Below are positions 24,786 to 33,881 of a stretch of 64,000 nucleotides of DNA, piece by piece. The notes below the pieces were generated by a model. It was not told the DNA's origin. It did no database searches and was given only the letters and a program-made list of their open reading frames with translations. Within the stretch, counting starts at the first letter, position 1, and every line of letters begins with the position of its first letter. Source of the stretch: Nannocystis pusilla (lineage in GTDB: Bacteria > Myxococcota_A > Polyangia > Nannocystales > Nannocystaceae). Made by a program: the position numbers and the translations under genes. The stretch is from positions 186,001 through 250,000 of the forward strand of contig NZ_JAIRAU010000059.1 in assembly GCF_020073745.1 (NCBI RefSeq), in the 5' to 3' direction.

Positions 24786-25556
24786 TCATCGCGCCGTCTG
24801 TCCGCCGTCGACGCGGTAGTTCACGCCGGTCAGCCACTTCCCGCGATCCGACGCGAGGAGCGCGACGACCTCCGCGACGTCGTCGGGGGTGCCGACGCGT
24901 CCGAGCGGCACCTGCTGGACGAACGCGTCGGCCGGCAAGCCCATCTCGTCGGTGTAGCGCTTCCGCAGGTCGTCCGCGCCGGCGGTCGCCACCGGCCCCG
25001 GCGTCACGACGTTCACGCGGATGCCGCTCGCGGCGAGCTCCACGGCGAGCGCGCGCGAGTAGGTCTCGAGCGCCGCCTTCGCGGCGCAGTAGTGCGCGAA
25101 CGTGGCGGCCGGCATCGTCGCTGCCGTCGACGAGATGTTGACGAGCGCGGCGGCCTTCGAGGCGCGGAGCGCCGGCAGGACCGCGTTCGTGAGGCGGACC
25201 GCGGAGAAGAGGTTGAGCGCGAAGGCGTCTTGCCACTCGTCGTCGGGGATCGCCTCGGAGCCTCCGGTGGAGAAGGCGCGCGACCCACCCGCGTTGTTGA
25301 CGAGGATGTCGAGGCCGCCGAGGGCCGCGAGCGCCTGTGCGGCGATCGCCTGCACCCCTTCGCTCGTGCGAAGGTCGCCGGAGATGAACGTCGCCGCCGC
25401 GGGCGTGACGTCGCTGCGCGTGCGCGCGGCGACCACGACCGTGGCGCCGCCATCGAGGAGGCGCTGCACGATCGCCGCGCCGATGCCGCGGGAGCCTCCG
25501 GTGACGAGGGCACGGCGGCCGATGAACTCCTGCGAGAGATCGAGCTTGCTGGACAT
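24786..25556 (-). CDS. SDR family oxidoreductase
   Basis: 256 residues from ATG 25554-25556, with AAAGGA upstream. Classical SDR: TGGSRGIG (19-26), NNAG, active-site Ser (VNISSTAAT), and Tyr/Lys in HYCAAKAALE. The C-terminal LTGVNYRVDGGQ is typical. The substrate is unknown. It is divergent from an AraC-type activator with 138 bp between the starts, so it is most likely the regulated target. Codon use is slightly less biased than neighbours. Confidence 0.88.
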   Translation of the reverse strand: MSSKLDLSQEFIGRRALVTGGSRGIGAAIVQRLLDGGATVVVAARTRSDVTPAAATFISGDLRTSEGVQAIAAQALAALGGLDILVNNAGGSRAFSTGGSEAIPDDEWQDAFALNLFSAVRLTNAVLPALRASKAAALVNISSTAATMPAATFAHYCAAKAALETYSRALAVELAASGIRVNVVTPGPVATAGADDLRKRYTDEMGLPADAFVQQVPLGRVGTPDDVAEVVALLASDRGKWLTGVNYRVDGGQTAR

Positions 25557-25616
25557 GATGTTCCTTTCGTCGAGAACGACGCGTCCTTCTTGGGGCTGGC
25601 GATCCGTACGAACCAT

Positions 25617-25650
25617 GCGAAGTCGTCCGGAAAAATTGCGAGTTCGTCCG
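25617..25650. promoter_or_regulatory. Candidate AraC-type operator: 21-bp-spaced direct repeats
   Basis: GCGAAGTCGTCCG at 25617-25629 and GCGAGTTCGTCCG at 25638-25650: 11 of 13 bases identical, start-to-start 21 bp (two helical turns), with the AT-rich AAAAATT between them. Lies in the shared promoter region of the SDR and the AraC regulator; direct repeats at this spacing are the usual target of AraC-family dimers. Confidence 0.6.
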
Positions 25651-25680
25651 CGCAGCTTGGACACCGCGGCTCGCCGTCGT

Positions 25681-25686
25681 TAAGCT
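25681..25686 (+). promoter_or_regulatory. -10 box of leaderless promoter for the AraC regulator
   Basis: TAAGCT, 8 bases before ATG 25695. Confidence 0.45.
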
Positions 25687-25694
25687 GTCGAGCG

Positions 25695-26651
25695 ATGGAC
25701 GCCCTGAGCGCAGTCCTTGCTTCGGTTCGGCTGCAACGAACGCGGTGGGTCTCCACCGTCGCGCGCGCGCCGTGGGGCGTCGCCCTGCCGGTGGTCAAGA
25801 GCTGCATCCGGTTCCACTACGTGGTCCGCGGCAGCGCCTGGCTCAGCGTCGACAGGACAGACGAGCCGCGCGTCGCGCTCTCCGGCGGCGACCTCGCGGT
25901 GCTCCCGCTCGGCCACGCGCATGCGCTGCGCGACCATCCGCGGAGCGCCACCCGGAGGTTCGAAGAGGTCGCGCGATGCGTCACCCGGCCGACCCATGGC
26001 GTCATCCACATCGACCTCGGCCTGAAAGGCCCCGAGACGAACTTCATCACCGGCGCCTTCGTGCTCGACGATCCGCTCGCCACACCGATCCTCGCCGCAC
26101 TGCCACCGCTCATCCGGATGACCCCCGACGCGGAGCAGGCGGTGCCGTCGTTCCTCGACAACATCCAGTTCATCACGCGGGAGATCGCGACGAACCGGCC
26201 CGGGTCCGAGATCGTCCTCCTCCGGATGGCGGACGTGCTGTTCATCCAGATCCTCCGGGCGTACCTCGCGCGCTTGCCCGAGGATGGCGGCGGCTTCCTC
26301 GGTGCGCTCCGCGATCCGAGCATCGCCGCGGCGCTCGGCGCGATGCACCGGCGCGCCGAGGCGCCGTGGACGGTGGCCTCTCTGGCAAAGGAAGCCGGCC
26401 TCTCGCGCTCGGTGTTCGCGGCGCGCTTCACCGAGCTCGTCGGCGAGCCGCCGCTCGGCTATCTCACGCGGCTCCGCATGCAGAACGCCGCGGCTCTCCT
26501 CCGCGAGGGCGCGCCGCTGGCGAAGGTCTCGCTCCTCACGGGCTACTCGTCCGAGGCCTCGTTCAGCCACGCGTTCCGCAAGTTCTCCGGCATGGCCCCC
26601 GGCGCGTGGCGGCGCCGCCTCAAGTCGAGCGACCCGGGCGCGGGCGCCTGA
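25695..26651 (+). CDS. AraC family transcriptional regulator (cupin-type sensor)
   Basis: 318 residues from ATG 25695. The N-terminal half is a cupin ligand-binding domain of the AraC_binding/cupin_6 type (FHYVVRGSAWLSVD, LSGGDLAVLPLGHAHALRD). The C-terminal 100 residues hold the two helix-turn-helix motifs (WTVASLAKEAGLSRSVFAARF; LAKVSLLTGYSSEASFSHAFRKFSGMAPGAWRR). It should bind the divergent promoter region and control the SDR gene. Regulators of this subtype are often paired with one oxidoreductase or alkyl-hydroperoxidase gene; the inducer is not known. Confidence 0.9.
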   Translation: MDALSAVLASVRLQRTRWVSTVARAPWGVALPVVKSCIRFHYVVRGSAWLSVDRTDEPRVALSGGDLAVLPLGHAHALRDHPRSATRRFEEVARCVTRPTHGVIHIDLGLKGPETNFITGAFVLDDPLATPILAALPPLIRMTPDAEQAVPSFLDNIQFITREIATNRPGSEIVLLRMADVLFIQILRAYLARLPEDGGGFLGALRDPSIAAALGAMHRRAEAPWTVASLAKEAGLSRSVFAARFTELVGEPPLGYLTRLRMQNAAALLREGAPLAKVSLLTGYSSEASFSHAFRKFSGMAPGAWRRRLKSSDPGAGA

Positions 26652-26735
26652 GACATTTCACGCCGCAATTTCTCGCCGCGCTCGCCGAGCCAGCCCGATT
26701 GACCGAAGGGCGCGTCGGATGTCATCGTCCCCGTC

Positions 26736-28226
26736 ATGCAAATAGAGCGTGGCGGCGGATATCACCTGCTCGGTGTCCTTTTGACGATGAGCTTCGCGTG
26801 CCAGTCCGGCTCCGACGGCCAGCCGCAGGCGACCCTGAGCACCGGCGGCGACAGTTCCGGCGGCGCACAGTCGAGCACCGGCGAGCCGACCACCGATGCG
26901 CCGACCTCGGGAGGTCCTGGCGGATCGCCGACCTCGGACGCGACCACCGGCGATGTCACGACCGGCGACGTGACCACCGATCCCGGCTCCGCGAGCAGCG
27001 ATTCGACCACCACCACCGGCACTGCCGCGAGCGACCCGTTCGAGGGCTGCGGCGACGGCGTCGTCGGACCCGACGAGGAGTGTGACGACGGCGGCGCCAA
27101 CGGCCCCAACGCCGCGTGCACGCCCAAGTGCAAGGTCAACGTCTGCGGCGACGCCTACGACGGCCCCGGCGAAGAGTGCGACCTCGGGACCAATAACGGC
27201 GACGACAAGCCCTGCACTTCCGGGTGCAAGCTCGCCGCGTGTGGCGACGGCCTCGTCGGCCCCACGGAGCAGTGCGACGACGGCAACGACGTCCAGACCG
27301 ACGCCTGCACCAACGCCTGCAAGCTGCCGATCTGCGGCGACGGCATCCTCTCCAAGCCGATCGAGCAGTGCGAGGACGGCAACTCCGAGGATGACGACGG
27401 CTGCTCCAGCGACTGCCAGCTCGAGATCCCGGTGACCTGCGGCGATGGTTACCTCGATCCCGGCGAAGAGTGCGACGACTTCCAGGACGGCGATCCCGAC
27501 GACGGCTGCACCGACAAGTGCAAGTTCCCCGTCTGCGGCGACGGCCTCGTCTCGCCGAGCCTGGGTGAGCAGTGCGACGACGGCAACGCCGACAACACCG
27601 ACAAGTGCATCGACACCTGCAAGCTCGGCAAGTGCGGCGACGGCTACATCATGGACACCATGGAGCAGTCCGAATGGTGTGACGACGGCAACCAGAGCTA
27701 CGACGACTTCTGCAACCCGTCCTGCACCACCCCGAAGCGCGTATTCGTCACGTCGACCACCTACGACGGCAACCTCGGCAACGACGAGGGCGCACGCGCC
27801 AAGTGTCAGGAGCGGGCCAACGCCGCCGGCCTGGGCGGCACGTGGGACGCCTGGCTCAGCTCCAATCACGAGGCCACCTTCAAGCTCGGCATCATGGGCC
27901 ACGTCGCCCGGCTCGACAAGGTGTCGATCGCACACGGCAACACGTCCGTCTATGGGCCCAATCTTTTGGCGCCCATCAACGTGACCGAGATGGGCGAGGT
28001 GCTCGCCGACGTCGAGGTCTGGACGCACACGACCGCGAGCGGTAACCGCGACTGGGCGAACGACGACACCATGGGCTGCCTCAGCTTCACCAGCAACCAC
28101 CCCAACCGCCAGGCCGGCTACGGCACCACCGCGGCCACCGACAAGCTGCGCACCCAGGCCGGCGTCGCCTCGTGCGCCGAGTTCAAGCACCTCTACTGCT
28201 TCGATCTCGAGTACTACAAGCCCTGA
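26736..28226 (+). CDS. Lipoprotein with seven DUF4215 Cys-repeats and a C-terminal DUF1554 domain
   Basis: 496 residues. Signal LLGVLLTMSFAC (Cys 22), then a Ser/Thr/Gly linker to about residue 105. Seven repeats with the core CGDG...ECDDGN...C...C follow (about residues 108-330), the DUF4215 myxobacterial cysteine-repeat. The last 160 residues (RVFVTSTTYDGNLGNDEGARAKCQERANAAGLGGTW ... FKHLYCFDLE) match DUF1554, an endostatin/lectin-like fold found in secreted bacterial proteins. Probably a surface adhesin or matrix protein. Codons are more balanced than in the kinases. Confidence 0.9.
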   Translation: MQIERGGGYHLLGVLLTMSFACQSGSDGQPQATLSTGGDSSGGAQSSTGEPTTDAPTSGGPGGSPTSDATTGDVTTGDVTTDPGSASSDSTTTTGTAASDPFEGCGDGVVGPDEECDDGGANGPNAACTPKCKVNVCGDAYDGPGEECDLGTNNGDDKPCTSGCKLAACGDGLVGPTEQCDDGNDVQTDACTNACKLPICGDGILSKPIEQCEDGNSEDDDGCSSDCQLEIPVTCGDGYLDPGEECDDFQDGDPDDGCTDKCKFPVCGDGLVSPSLGEQCDDGNADNTDKCIDTCKLGKCGDGYIMDTMEQSEWCDDGNQSYDDFCNPSCTTPKRVFVTSTTYDGNLGNDEGARAKCQERANAAGLGGTWDAWLSSNHEATFKLGIMGHVARLDKVSIAHGNTSVYGPNLLAPINVTEMGEVLADVEVWTHTTASGNRDWANDDTMGCLSFTSNHPNRQAGYGTTAATDKLRTQAGVASCAEFKHLYCFDLEYYKP

Positions 28227-28263
28227 GTCCCGGCGCTCCGCCGGCGTCCGCGCGCCGGATGGA

Positions 28264-28323
28264 CATCTTCTCCGATGATGTCTCGGAGAACATGCTTTAT
28301 CGGGCATGTCCTCGGAGACATCA
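28264..28323. repeat. 14-bp decamer array H (4-5 units)
   Basis: Cores at 28264 (CATC), 28277 (GATG, one base short of register), 28291 (CATG), 28305 (CATG), 28319 (CATC). The array sits between convergent genes, and the stop codon of the histidine kinase (28321-28323) lies inside the last unit. Confidence 0.85.
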
Positions 28324-29997
28324 CTCCGGCGCGCCCGGTAGCCAGAACGTGAAGGTGGAGCCGAGGCCGGGCTCGCTGGCGACGGTGATGTCGCCGCCCA
28401 TGAGCTGGACGAGGTTGAGGGTGATCGCCAGGCCGAGGCCGGTGCCGCCGAAGCGACGGGCGATCGAGGCGTCGGCCTGGGTGAAGTTGTCGAAGATCTT
28501 GCGCAGCTGGGGCTCGCTCATGCCGATGCCGGTGTCCGCGACGGTGAACTCGACCCGGCGGGCGCCGGCCGCGACGAGCTCGCGGATCTGCAGGGTGACG
28601 GTGCCGTGGCTGGTGAACTTGTGGGCGTTGCCGAGGAGGTTGATGAGGACGCCGCGGAGCGCGGTGGCGTCGGCGCGCAGGGCCGGCAGAGGGTCGGGGA
28701 CGTCGAGGACGAAGTGGTTGCCGCCGCGCTGCTGACCGGGGCGACAGGCGGCGTCGATGCTGGCGAGGAGGGCGCCGAGGTCGATGTCCTCGGGGTGGAT
28801 GGCGAACTTGCCGGCCTCGATCTTCGACAGGTCGAGGACGTCGCTGATGAGACCGAGCAGGTGGCGCGCGGCGCCGGCGACCCGCTCGAGGTCGGCGGCG
28901 AACCCGGGCGAGGCGCGGGCAGCGTGCTCCTCGAGCAGCAGCTCGGTGTAGCCGATGATCGCGTTCAGCGGCGTGCGCAGCTCGTGGCTCATGGCGGCGA
29001 GGAACGAGCTCTTGGCGCGGGTGGCCTCGATCGCCTGGTCGCGCGCCTGCTGCAGGTCGCTGTTGGCGACGGTGAGCTCGTCGAGGGCGCGGCGCAGGTC
29101 GGTGATGTCGAACAGCAGGACGGTCAGCTCGCCGCCGCGGTGGGCGGCGGCCTGGAACGAGATGACGCGCTCGCGCATCGCCAGCTGCTCGGCGACGGCC
29201 TCGCCGCGGACGGCCCGCTCGACGGCGTCGGCCAGGGCGGGGAAGCCGGCGAGGGCCTCCTCGGCGGGGACGCCGAGGCACAGGACGGGATCGAGGCCGA
29301 GCTGGCCGAAGCCGGCGCCCTCGGCGAGGGAGATCCGGCGCGTGACCGGGTCGAGGCTGAGCAGCGCGATCGGCAGCGAGCCGACGACGAGCCGCAGGCG
29401 GCGAGCGGTGGTCGCCAGCGAGGTCTCGGCGCGCCGCCGTTCGGTGCGGTCGAGCAGCTGACGGTAGACGACGCCGGTGAGGCGGCTGATGAAGCCGAGC
29501 ACGGCGATGTCGCCGTCGGTGAAGCGATTCGGGGTGCCGGAGGCGAGGCCGATGACGCCGAGCACCTCGTCGCGGCACATGACCGGCATGAACAGGCGCG
29601 AGCGCACGACGAAGCTGCGCGCGCTGTTCTGGGTCTGCCTGTCGTGGTCGAGCAGGACGTCGGGGACGTGCAGCAGCCGCGGCTCGCGGAAGACGCTGCC
29701 GGGGTGGCGGTCCCACGCGGTCCGCTCGGCCTCGGCGCGCTCCTCCGCCGTGAACCCGCGGCCGGCGAAGGTGCGCAGCCGGCCGGCCTCGAAGTCCCAC
29801 AGGTACAGCGCGATGTACTCGGCGTCGCACAGCTCGTCGAGCGCGCGCTCGATCTCCCGCGCGAAGCCGGCGAGGTCGTTCACCGAGGCGATGCCCGACG
29901 AGATGCCGGTCAGCAGCTCGATGAGGTGTCGATTCGCAGGATCGACGGCGAGGCCGGTACGACTCAACCCGCGCGCTCCGGGCCGACGGAGACGCAC
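28321..29997 (-). CDS. GAF-PAS sensor histidine kinase
   Basis: 558 residues from a GTG at 29995-29997 (a TTG nine codons later is an alternative). Soluble. Residues about 25-185 form a GAF domain (RHLIELLTGISSGIASVNDL ... GVIGLASGTPNRFTDGDIAVLGFISRL). About 200-320 is a PAS-like domain. HisKA follows with the phospho-accepting His in FLAAMSHELRTPLNAIIGYTELLLEE, and HATPase has N-box NLLGNAHKF, G1 VADTGIGM, F-box FDNFTQAD and G2 FGGTGLGLAITLNLVQLMGGDI. A complete soluble kinase without a receiver; no response regulator is adjacent. Divergent from a DMT transporter. Confidence 0.92.
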   Translation of the reverse strand: MRLRRPGARGLSRTGLAVDPANRHLIELLTGISSGIASVNDLAGFAREIERALDELCDAEYIALYLWDFEAGRLRTFAGRGFTAEERAEAERTAWDRHPGSVFREPRLLHVPDVLLDHDRQTQNSARSFVVRSRLFMPVMCRDEVLGVIGLASGTPNRFTDGDIAVLGFISRLTGVVYRQLLDRTERRRAETSLATTARRLRLVVGSLPIALLSLDPVTRRISLAEGAGFGQLGLDPVLCLGVPAEEALAGFPALADAVERAVRGEAVAEQLAMRERVISFQAAAHRGGELTVLLFDITDLRRALDELTVANSDLQQARDQAIEATRAKSSFLAAMSHELRTPLNAIIGYTELLLEEHAARASPGFAADLERVAGAARHLLGLISDVLDLSKIEAGKFAIHPEDIDLGALLASIDAACRPGQQRGGNHFVLDVPDPLPALRADATALRGVLINLLGNAHKFTSHGTVTLQIRELVAAGARRVEFTVADTGIGMSEPQLRKIFDNFTQADASIARRFGGTGLGLAITLNLVQLMGGDITVASEPGLGSTFTFWLPGAPE

Positions 29998-30020
29998 GCC
30001 GCGTCATCGCCGATCGCGGC

Positions 30021-31010
30021 GTGCACGGGCTTGTAGGAAGGACCGAAGCTCATGCGATCGTCGTGAGCTCATGGTACAGTCAATGTCGCTTGAGTGTCGT
30101 CGAGAACCCGCGACGCGACGAGGCGGGGGACACGCAGCGCGGCGTGATCCGCCTCGTCGCCGCGGCGGTGCTGTTCAGCGGGCTCAGCGTGCTGGCGAAG
30201 CTCGTCGGGGCGCGCATTCCGCTCCCCGAGGTGATTCTCGTGCGCAGCCTGGTGACGGTCGCTTTCGCCCGCGGGGCGCTCGCGCGTGGTGACATCCCCG
30301 TCTGGGGCACGCGGCGGACCATGCTGGCGCTGCGCGGGCTGTTCGGGTTCGCCGCGCTCGTCTGTTATTTCTATGGCCTGATGCACCTGCCGATCGCCGA
30401 CGCGATCGTCATTCATTACATCCACCCGGTGTTCACGCTGCTGCTGGCGGCGCTGGTGCTGGGCGAGGCGCTCGATGGCCGCGAGACGGTCTTCATATTC
30501 GGATGCTTCGCCGGCGTGGTGCTGGTGACCCAGCCGCCGCTGCTGTTCGGCGCCGCGGCCGCGGGCTCCGACCCGTTCGCCCTGGCGGTGGCGCTGCTCG
30601 GGGCGCTGATCGCCGCCGGCGTGTACGTGATGATCCGCGAGCTGCGATCGACCGAACACCCGGCGCGGGTGGTCTTCTACAACGCGCTGGTGGCGGCGCT
30701 GCTGTCGGCGCCGTGGGCGTGGTCGACGTGGGTGCCGCCCGACGCGTTCGAGTGGACCATGCTTTTGACGATCGGGGTGTGCACGTTTCTCCATCAGCAG
30801 AGCATGACCGTCGGTCTGCACCAGGTGCGGGCCGGGCGGGCGACGGCGCTGGGCTACGTGCAGGTCTTGCTGGCGATGCTGGCCGGGATCTGGCTGTTCG
30901 CCGAGGAGGTGAACCGGGTCGCCTGGATCGGCGCGACGGTGCTGGCGATCAGCGCGGCGCTGCTGGCGACCGATCGCAAGGCGGGGGTGACCGCGGCGCC
31001 GCGGAGCTGA
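30021..31010 (+). CDS. EamA/DMT superfamily transporter
   Basis: Up to 329 residues with ten predicted membrane segments in two EamA halves (LVAAAVLFSGLSVLAKLVG; FIFGCFAGVVLVTQ; VALLGALIAAGVYVMIREL; ALGYVQVLLAMLAGIWLFAEE; WIGATVLAISAALLATDR). EamA proteins export metabolites or amino acids; the substrate is unknown. The true start may be downstream: the first 23 residues lack similarity, and a TTG at 30090 (SVVENPRRDE) begins nearer the usual length. Opens away from the histidine kinase with only 23 bases between ATG 30021 and the kinase start. Confidence 0.8.
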   Translation: MHGLVGRTEAHAIVVSSWYSQCRLSVVENPRRDEAGDTQRGVIRLVAAAVLFSGLSVLAKLVGARIPLPEVILVRSLVTVAFARGALARGDIPVWGTRRTMLALRGLFGFAALVCYFYGLMHLPIADAIVIHYIHPVFTLLLAALVLGEALDGRETVFIFGCFAGVVLVTQPPLLFGAAAAGSDPFALAVALLGALIAAGVYVMIRELRSTEHPARVVFYNALVAALLSAPWAWSTWVPPDAFEWTMLLTIGVCTFLHQQSMTVGLHQVRAGRATALGYVQVLLAMLAGIWLFAEEVNRVAWIGATVLAISAALLATDRKAGVTAAPRS

Positions 31011-31213
31011 CGCTGGGGCAGCGCGGCGGGTGTGAAGTCCAGGAGGGCGAGTGGTCCTTCGTCCGCGTCGCCAGGTGCGGCTCGTGCTGGGACAGCCTCG
31101 AGTTGCCGATCGTCCCCGGCATGTTGGAAGCTCCCGAGCTCACGCCGGGCCGCGGCATCAAGACGCGTGAAACGTGCAGTGAGGTGTCCTCGTCTCGCGG
31201 TCGTGACTTGGGC

Positions 31214-31219
31214 TATAGT
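31214..31219 (+). promoter_or_regulatory. -10 box of leaderless promoter for the kelch-like lipoprotein
   Basis: TATAGT, 9 bases before ATG 31229. Confidence 0.5.
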
Positions 31220-31228
31220 GGCTCGGGG

Positions 31229-32566
31229 ATGGGCGTTTCCGGCTTCAGCACGGGCATGGCCGGCAGCGACGACCGGGCGCAGTACCTCCGGCCGGTGCGC
31301 AGGGCCCAGGCCGTCGCGCTCGCGGGCGTGCTGCTCGCGTCGTGCGGTCCGGAGGTGGCAGAGAGCATCGGGGGCGCGACTGCTTCGACGACGACGAACG
31401 CGTCGACGGACGGATGGATGGGGAGCTCCGGCTCGACGAGCGTCGTCGACACGAGCGCCCCGACGACTGGCGCGGACGGGCCGTACGTGTACAAGGAGGA
31501 GGTCGTCGAGCTCGAGGCGCCGCCGCCGAGGGGCGCGTTCTCCCTCGAGGCGCTGCCGGGCGGTCGGGCGCTGGTGATCGGCGGCCTTGCGCTCGACGGA
31601 CCCGACGCCGGCAAGGACCCCGACGTGGTCGCCGGCACGCTGCTGTGGCGCCGCGAGAACGGCTTCGTCGCCGGCCCCGAGTTGCTGCAGCCGCGCTTCG
31701 AGCACGACAGCGCGGCCCTGAGCGACGGCAGCGTCCTCGTGTTCTCCGGGCGATCGACCCGCGAGCCCGAGCCGAAGATCCTCGACGTCGAGCGCATCGA
31801 TATCGACGGCCTCGGCAGCGAGGTCATCGGCGCGCTCACCGAGGAGCGGCGCGACATCATAGCGATCGCCGAGCCCGGCGACACCGTCGTCGTCCTCGGC
31901 GATTCGTTCATGGTCGCCGAGCGCTTCGACCCGTCGACCGGAATGTCGACACCGCTGCCGGTCGAGCTCGAGTTTCCGTTCGTCTCCGCCTTCCTGGCCC
32001 CGGTGTTCTCGGCCGCGTGGCGGGGCAACGGCGAGCTCGTCGTGCTCGGCGGCATCAACGGCTCGTCCGACGCTGCGTGGCATGTCCAGGGGCCCCAGGT
32101 GATCGATATGGACGGCAACAGCAGTCGACCGATCGGCGCCGATGCTGGCGCCGGGACGGACTTCCGCCGGCAGGCGCTCACCCTCCCCGACGGCAGCGTG
32201 CTTTTGCTCGGGAACCCCGGTCAGAGCGGCCTGCCGGGGCCGTGGCTGATGCGCCTGGACGCGGCGACCGACACCTTGACCGCCCTGCAGGAGCTGGCCG
32301 ATCCGAAGATGGCTTTCAACCACACGCCGGTGGGCGTCGTGCTCGCCGATGGTCGGGTGTGGATCGTCGGCGAGCCGGGCAGCGACCCGGGGATCGCCAC
32401 GCACTTCTACGATCCCACCAGCGACGCGCTCACCCCCGGCCCTTCGCTGCCCACGCCCACGTTCCCGGTCGCGGCGGTGCTGCTCGACACCGGACCGGTG
32501 CTGCTGCTCGGCGGCAAGGAGAACCCGTACGTGGACCCGAGCCTGGCCGCCTTCCTGCTCGAGTGA
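31229..32566 (+). CDS. Kelch-like beta-propeller lipoprotein
   Basis: 445 residues from ATG 31229 (a later ATG at 31256 also works). The hydrophobic signal VALAGVLLASC ends in a lipobox; then a Thr/Ser linker (SSGSTSVVDTSAPTTG). The rest contains five or six kelch-type blades, with repeats such as FSLEALPGGRALVIGG, SAALSDGSVLVFSG, AWRGNGELVVLGGING, ALTLPDGSVLLLGN and GVVLADGRVWIVGE. It is a secreted beta-propeller, probably for protein or sugar binding at the cell surface. Convergent with the zinc-ribbon gene (185 bp between stops, no clear hairpin). Confidence 0.8.
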   Translation: MGVSGFSTGMAGSDDRAQYLRPVRRAQAVALAGVLLASCGPEVAESIGGATASTTTNASTDGWMGSSGSTSVVDTSAPTTGADGPYVYKEEVVELEAPPPRGAFSLEALPGGRALVIGGLALDGPDAGKDPDVVAGTLLWRRENGFVAGPELLQPRFEHDSAALSDGSVLVFSGRSTREPEPKILDVERIDIDGLGSEVIGALTEERRDIIAIAEPGDTVVVLGDSFMVAERFDPSTGMSTPLPVELEFPFVSAFLAPVFSAAWRGNGELVVLGGINGSSDAAWHVQGPQVIDMDGNSSRPIGADAGAGTDFRRQALTLPDGSVLLLGNPGQSGLPGPWLMRLDAATDTLTALQELADPKMAFNHTPVGVVLADGRVWIVGEPGSDPGIATHFYDPTSDALTPGPSLPTPTFPVAAVLLDTGPVLLLGGKENPYVDPSLAAFLLE

Positions 32567-32751
32567 GCGCGCCTCGGCCACGGTGTGCGCCCGGGGGTCG
32601 GCCGCTGGACTCCTGGCGAGTAAACCGGAGTGGGACGGACGAGCAAGTTCGAGCGGCGGGCCACAGCACGCTCGCCGGTGCGCGAGTGCTCGCCGAGTAC
32701 GCGGGGCGCTGAGCCGCGCGCCGGGCGTCGAGCGGAGGGTGTAGAGGCCGC

Positions 32752-33360
32752 CTACTTCGGAAGCGAAGCCACGAGCTTGTCGAGCGCGCGGGTGGCGGCG
32801 CCGTCGGGTACTTGGCGAAGCGCTCGGTTTCTGATCCGACGAAGGCGCTGCTCATCGCGCAGGAGGCCATGGGTCCACAGAAACGCCACGTCGCCAGCGA
32901 GGGCGAGCATGTCTTCGTCCGTCAGCTCACGCTTGCCCACAAGCTCGCCGTAGCGCTTCAATCGCCGTCGGACGGTACGCAGGCTCGCGCGGCATTCGAC
33001 GCACTCGTGGCAGTCGGCCTCCACGCGGAAGCGAAGCGTCTCATACCAGTACTGCTGCTCCCGGGCGAAGAAGAGGAAGGGCCGTTTGCACATCCAGCAG
33101 TCACGCAGCGTGTCCACGTACCAATGCAGATGCGACATCGTCGAGAAGTTCTGCTTGCGGACGTCGGCGGGGATCGCGGACTCCGGGAAGGTCACGTCCT
33201 TCGACCACTCCGGCGGCCCGGGGATCAGGTCATCGTCACCGACCTGCCCGGAGGGCACGATCTCGGTGCCGTAGCGCGGATGGGGGACGAGATTCGCCAG
33301 CCTCTCGAGCGTTCGCGTGGATCGTCGGGGCGAGGGGGCCTTGGTCTTCTTGGACGGCAC
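32752..33360 (-). CDS. Probable zinc-ribbon protein
   Basis: 202 residues from a GTG at 33358-33360. The central block WYVDTLRDCWMCKRPFLFFAREQQYWYE ... EADCHECVECRASLR has two CxxC-like pairs (CWMC, CHECVEC) that should bind zinc, as in the uncharacterised probable zinc-ribbon family whose signature is CRPFIFFAKEQxYWYE. The C-terminal 60 residues are basic helices. Cytoplasmic, role unknown. The strong conservation of the ribbon core suggests a nucleic-acid or protein scaffold role, which is only an inference. Confidence 0.75.
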   Translation of the reverse strand: MPSKKTKAPSPRRSTRTLERLANLVPHPRYGTEIVPSGQVGDDDLIPGPPEWSKDVTFPESAIPADVRKQNFSTMSHLHWYVDTLRDCWMCKRPFLFFAREQQYWYETLRFRVEADCHECVECRASLRTVRRRLKRYGELVGKRELTDEDMLALAGDVAFLWTHGLLRDEQRLRRIRNRALRQVPDGAATRALDKLVASLPK

Positions 33361-33479
33361 TCCACAAGACGTACCCGATCCTGGCGTCGAGTTCGAAGTG
33401 ACGGCTCGAGATCGCGGCGCGGCGGCTCGCTGACCTCGAAGCCACGGCGCCTTCGGGTGGGCGTCTCTCGGCCGGGCTG

Positions 33480-33881
33480 TCAGGCGGCGCGGCGGACCAC
33501 GCCGCCGATGAGGTCGAGGAGGAAGTCGATCTTGACCGGCTTGCGCACGACGTCGAGGGCGCCCAGGGCGGTGATCTTGTCGGAGGTCTCGACGCCGGCG
33601 GTCAGCAGCACCAGCGGGATGGCGCTCCAGTCCGGGTTTTTGCGCTGCTCCTCGCGGAACTGATAGCCGTCCATGCGCGGCATCATGAGGTCGAGGAGGA
33701 TGAGGTCGGGGGTGGGGCCCTCGGCCAGGCGCTTGAGGCCGTCGGCGCCGTCCTCGGCGACGAGGACCTGGTAGCCCTCCTCGGCGAGGATCTCGGCGAG
33801 GACGTCGCGGATGTCACGGTCGTCTTCGACGATGAGGATGATCGGTGCGCGGTTCATCGGTCCCTCGTTCTCCTCGTTCAT
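33480..33881 (-). CDS. Single-domain response regulator
   Basis: 133 residues, a CheY-like receiver only. Asp-Asp pair and phospho-acceptor in IVEDDRDIRD and DLILLDLMMPRMDG, Thr in VLLTAG, Lys in VVRKPVK. Its ATG at 33879-33881 overlaps the stop of the upstream kinase by the 4 bases ATGA, implying translational coupling; an internal ATG at 33857 is less likely. As it lacks an output domain it probably relays phosphate to or from other proteins, with the two large kinases upstream as donors. Confidence 0.9.
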   Translation of the reverse strand: MNEENEGPMNRAPIILIVEDDRDIRDVLAEILAEEGYQVLVAEDGADGLKRLAEGPTPDLILLDLMMPRMDGYQFREEQRKNPDWSAIPLVLLTAGVETSDKITALGALDVVRKPVKIDFLLDLIGGVVRRAA

